14,730 nt of DNA from Chlorobiota bacterium (lineage in GTDB: Bacteria > Bacteroidota > Bacteroidia > Flavobacteriales > Flavobacteriaceae). Below, one piece after another: positions 13,762 to 14,730 of the stretch. The stretch lies in the NCBI GenBank assembly GCA_013151975.1, contig JAADHG010000294.1, positions 1 through 14,730 on the forward strand, given 5' to 3'. Each line of letters opens with the position of its first letter. Within the stretch, counting starts at the first letter, position 1. The notes below the pieces were generated by a model. The model was not told the DNA's origin and made no database searches. It saw only the letters and a program-made list of their open reading frames with translations. Made by a program: the position numbers and the translations under genes.

Positions 13762-14730
13762 AAATTAAACAATCATACCTACTTATATTTTTGTTGTGGC
13801 AATTTACTGTGATTTGCCAAAACAAGATTGATATTAAAGCTGTATTTGATGTAAATATTAATCAAATTCATGTTACGCAATCCATTACCTATAAAAATAC
13901 AACTAATGATACGTTAACCACAATCTATTTAAATGATTGGAGTAATAGCTATTCAACAAAAAGCACACCATTAGCAAATCGATTTTCAGAAGAATATATA
14001 GACAAATTTCATTTTGCAAAAAACGAAGAACGCGGTTACACCATAGTTACTTCAATAAATAATACCAACAATAATTTATTGAATTATGAACGTTTAGAGC
14101 AGCACCCAGATGTTATAAAAGTAACCTTAGCAAATACTCTAAAACCCGGAAAAAGTTATCAGTTAAAACTCACCTATACTATACAATTACCCAGTGATAA
14201 ATTTACTAGATATGGTGTTACACCGTTTAAAGACTATAATTTAAAGTATTGGTACATAACTCCCGCTGTGTATAATGCAACAGGGTGGCACTATTATAGC
14301 AATAAAAATTTAGATGATTTATATGTACCAAAAGCCGATATTACAATGCAGGTTGAGTTTCCTAGAAACTATGTACTAATCTCTGAATTAGATTTAATTA
14401 ATATTACACAAAATAAAGATTCACAAATTGTTTTTTTGTCTGGAAATGATAGAATTGATAGTAAGCTGTTTTTACAAAAATTCCCTTTATATAAAACCAT
14501 ACAAACAGATCAATTTTCGGTAATAACAAATATTACCGAGGATGAATTAACACCCTCGAACAAAGCAATAATAACAGATAAAATAACTAGTTTTATTACA
14601 AAATATCTAGGATCTTACCCTCACAAAAAACTTGTAGTATCGGAAATTGACATAAAAAAAGATCCTATTTATGGTTTAAATCAGTTGCCAGAGTTTATCA
14701 GTCCATTTCCTGATAATTTTAAATTTGAAT
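13758..14730 (+). CDS. Secreted M1-family metallopeptidase, N-terminal part, runs off window
   Basis: The frame begins at TTG 13758-13760, which overlaps the stop TGA (13759-13761) of the nuclease gene by 4 nt. A TAA in this frame at 13749-13751 rules out a longer start, and no ATG occurs before the domain. The first residues, KIKQSYLLIFLLWQFTVICQ, form a signal peptide, with cleavage probably near residue 20-21. The 324 codons here cover the N-terminal beta domain of M1-type (gluzincin) aminopeptidases: TQSITYKNTTNDTL, LNDWSNSYSTKSTPLANRF, YIDKFHFAKNEERGYT, later YNLKYWYITPAVYN and, near the right edge, DPIYGLNQLPEFISPFPDNF. The zinc-binding HExxH and the catalytic Glu lie beyond the window, so activity cannot be judged. 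Family assignment rests on resemblance to flavobacterial M1-like proteins. A surface or periplasmic peptidase role is inferred. Confidence 0.82.
   Translation, partial: MKIKQSYLLIFLLWQFTVICQNKIDIKAVFDVNINQIHVTQSITYKNTTNDTLTTIYLNDWSNSYSTKSTPLANRFSEEYIDKFHFAKNEERGYTIVTSINNTNNNLLNYERLEQHPDVIKVTLANTLKPGKSYQLKLTYTIQLPSDKFTRYGVTPFKDYNLKYWYITPAVYNATGWHYYSNKNLDDLYVPKADITMQVEFPRNYVLISELDLINITQNKDSQIVFLSGNDRIDSKLFLQKFPLYKTIQTDQFSVITNITEDELTPSNKAIITDKITSFITKYLGSYPHKKLVVSEIDIKKDPIYGLNQLPEFISPFPDNFKFE

Noticed and set aside
13758..13820. Lipoprotein signal (Cys20) for the M1-like peptidase
   Set aside because: The residue before the Cys is Ile, and the lipobox normally needs a small residue there, so an ordinary signal peptide is more likely.
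1..14730. CRISPR array, tRNA, rRNA, insertion sequence or phage genes
   Set aside because: I saw no regularly spaced direct repeats, no cloverleaf-like tRNA sequence, and no transposase, integrase or phage proteins.

Overview
This window looks like an AT-rich chromosomal segment from a member of the Flavobacteriaceae (phylum Bacteroidota). The evidence is a secreted nuclease with a C-terminal domain of the type IX secretion (T9SS) sorting kind, several copies of the Bacteroidota promoter -7 element TAnnTTTG (notably before uvrA), few Shine-Dalgarno sequences, and a gene complement typical of marine or environmental flavobacteria. I see no phage, transposase, integrase, CRISPR array, tRNA or rRNA. 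The genes are mostly conserved housekeeping or envelope genes.

Left part (1-5046). The window opens inside the 3' end of a TlpA/thioredoxin-like gene that appears to change reading frame near its left edge. A 166-bp gap follows, with two diverged copies of a short hairpin repeat. Next come a leftward rhomboid protease and a divergent rightward LpxL/HtrB-type acyltransferase, which share a 62-bp promoter region. The acyltransferase stop codon directly abuts the stop codon of the oppositely oriented class V aminotransferase. That aminotransferase lies 27 bp downstream of a GlmM-type phosphohexomutase, so these two probably form a leftward unit that starts at a TAnnTTTG promoter near 4993-5000.

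Middle part (5047-8762). A rightward pair encodes ACP phosphodiesterase (AcpH) and a lipoprotein gamma-glutamyltranspeptidase, 16 bp apart. A membrane-anchored protein of unknown function follows. A leftward 174-aa protein with an N-terminal KOW/Tudor-like segment is divergent from uvrA.

Right part (8763-14730). A TAnnTTTG element and a leader hairpin precede uvrA (start assigned to ATG 8930). The following genes are tightly spaced: a LOG-family protein (22-bp gap), a T9SS-type secreted endonuclease/exonuclease/phosphatase-family protein (28-bp gap), and a secreted M1-family metallopeptidase that starts at a TTG codon overlapping the previous stop by 4 nt and runs off the window. This suggests one rightward transcription unit joining DNA repair, nucleotide metabolism and secreted hydrolases.

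Taken together, envelope and peptidoglycan functions (GlmM, LpxL-like, GGT, rhomboid) and secreted hydrolases dominate. I found no convincing new multi-gene system. The best leads are the apparent frameshift at the left edge, the intergenic hairpin repeats, the CxC variant of the aminotransferase active-site loop, the incomplete first zinc motif of UvrA, and two genes of unknown function.
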